From Clostridium sp. UBA4108 (lineage in GTDB: Bacteria; Bacillota; Clostridia; Clostridiales; Clostridiaceae), in NCBI GenBank assembly GCA_002381695.1, contig DFXM01000021.1:13672-38932 (forward strand): a DNA stretch of 25,261 bases, read 5' to 3'. The stretch's first letter is position 1. Each line of letters starts with the position of its first letter. The position numbers were made by a program, and so were the translations under genes. Below, in pieces: positions 24,964 to 25,261 of the stretch. The notes under the pieces are model-generated. The model did no database searches and was not told where the DNA came from. It was given only the letters and a program-made list of their open reading frames with translations.

Positions 24964-24998
24964 TTATAGGGTTGTTTAACATTTGAACAACCCTATAA
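24964..24998. terminator. Second hairpin, 3 bp after the first
   Basis: A 13-bp perfect stem (24964-24976 with 24986-24998) with a 9-nt loop. It lacks a clear T run on the + strand, so it may be a backup terminator or another structural element. Confidence 0.55.
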
Positions 24999-25111
24999 TA
25001 TCATATATCGACAATTAAGTGTATAAAAGTACACGGAAAGTACAGGAATATTTATAACTTTATACATTATACAAATAGCTATATCATAAAAATTAAATAG
25101 AACTTCATATT

Positions 25112-25261
25112 ATTACTGGCCCTCTGTGTAAGTTCACCCATCCGGGTACAGGCAACTAGAGATTCATTTGCTTCGCATGAATCTAAGTTTACACTTAGAC
25201 CGTTTCGAAACATTGATTTACTAAGGCTCTATTCAAGCAAAAAGCTAAAAGACAACAACTC
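25112..25261 (-). mobile_element. Structured GC-richer tail, possible IS200/IS605 (TnpB) end, partial
   Basis: Composition changes sharply at about 25115, from very AT-rich to roughly balanced, and small hairpins follow in series: ACCC/GGGT (25136-25139 with 25144-25147), AGATTCAT/ATGAATCT (25160-25167 with 25177-25184), TCTAAG/CTTAGA (25182-25187 with 25194-25199) and the palindrome GTTTCGAAAC (25202-25211). On the minus strand a frame entering from the right edge ends ELLSFSFLLE then stop (25231-25229), reminiscent of a TnpB C-terminus. About 115 nt of structured DNA then follow, as in the right end/omega-RNA region of IS200/IS605 elements. Most of the element would lie beyond the window. 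Another structured RNA is a fair alternative. Confidence 0.35.

Overview
The window is about 25 kb of AT-rich DNA with Shine-Dalgarno sequences of the AGGAGG type, ATG/GTG starts, many intrinsic terminators and a GerMN-domain (sporulation/germination) lipoprotein. This fits an endospore-forming Bacillota, most likely Clostridium or a close relative; the genus is inferred from protein style, not proven. No rRNA, tRNA, CRISPR array or intact transposase gene was found. Every intact gene is on the + strand except one kinase-fold gene (16125-17123).

Layout. (1) 56-1045: lipoate-protein ligase. (2) 1436-3535: a soluble TPR-GAF-GGDEF diguanylate cyclase, preceded by a 390-bp gap with a terminator and two close DnaA-box 9-mers. 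(3) 3756-6347: an MBOAT acyltransferase and a DHHW/AlgX-like membrane-anchored partner, a two-gene surface-polymer O-acetylation cassette. (4) 6640-10610: marR plus two half-size ABC exporters with touching or overlapping genes. Three palindromes at an exact 15-bp period lie just downstream of the promoter. Catalytic-residue losses are distributed as in asymmetric heterodimeric multidrug exporters. (5) 10716-11789: GerMN lipoprotein. (6) 12021-12791: YaaA-type peroxide-stress protein. (7) 13035-15989: csoR-copA-copZ copper homeostasis operon with a strong promoter and a G/C-rich palindrome. (8) 16125-17123 (-): phosphotransferase-fold protein, next to a frameshifted gene remnant at about 17197-17400. 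(9) 17495-17992: GNAT acetyltransferase. (10) 18395-20954: ABC-2 exporter (one ATPase, two permeases). (11) 21215-24834: a second heterodimeric ABC exporter of the GGQWQR type seen in peptide/lantibiotic exporters, both ATP sites canonical. (12) 24835-25261: two strong terminator hairpins, then a GC-richer, hairpin-rich 150-bp tail that runs off the window and may be the end of an IS200/IS605 (TnpB) element.

Functionally this is a stress and envelope neighbourhood: three export systems, copper efflux, peroxide defence, surface polymer modification and c-di-GMP signalling, as independent short operons mostly separated by terminators. I see no clearly undescribed multi-gene system. The best follow-up targets are the triple MarR operator, the structured tail at the right edge, the decayed gene at 17.2-17.4 kb, and the surface-acylation pair, whose polymer is unknown.
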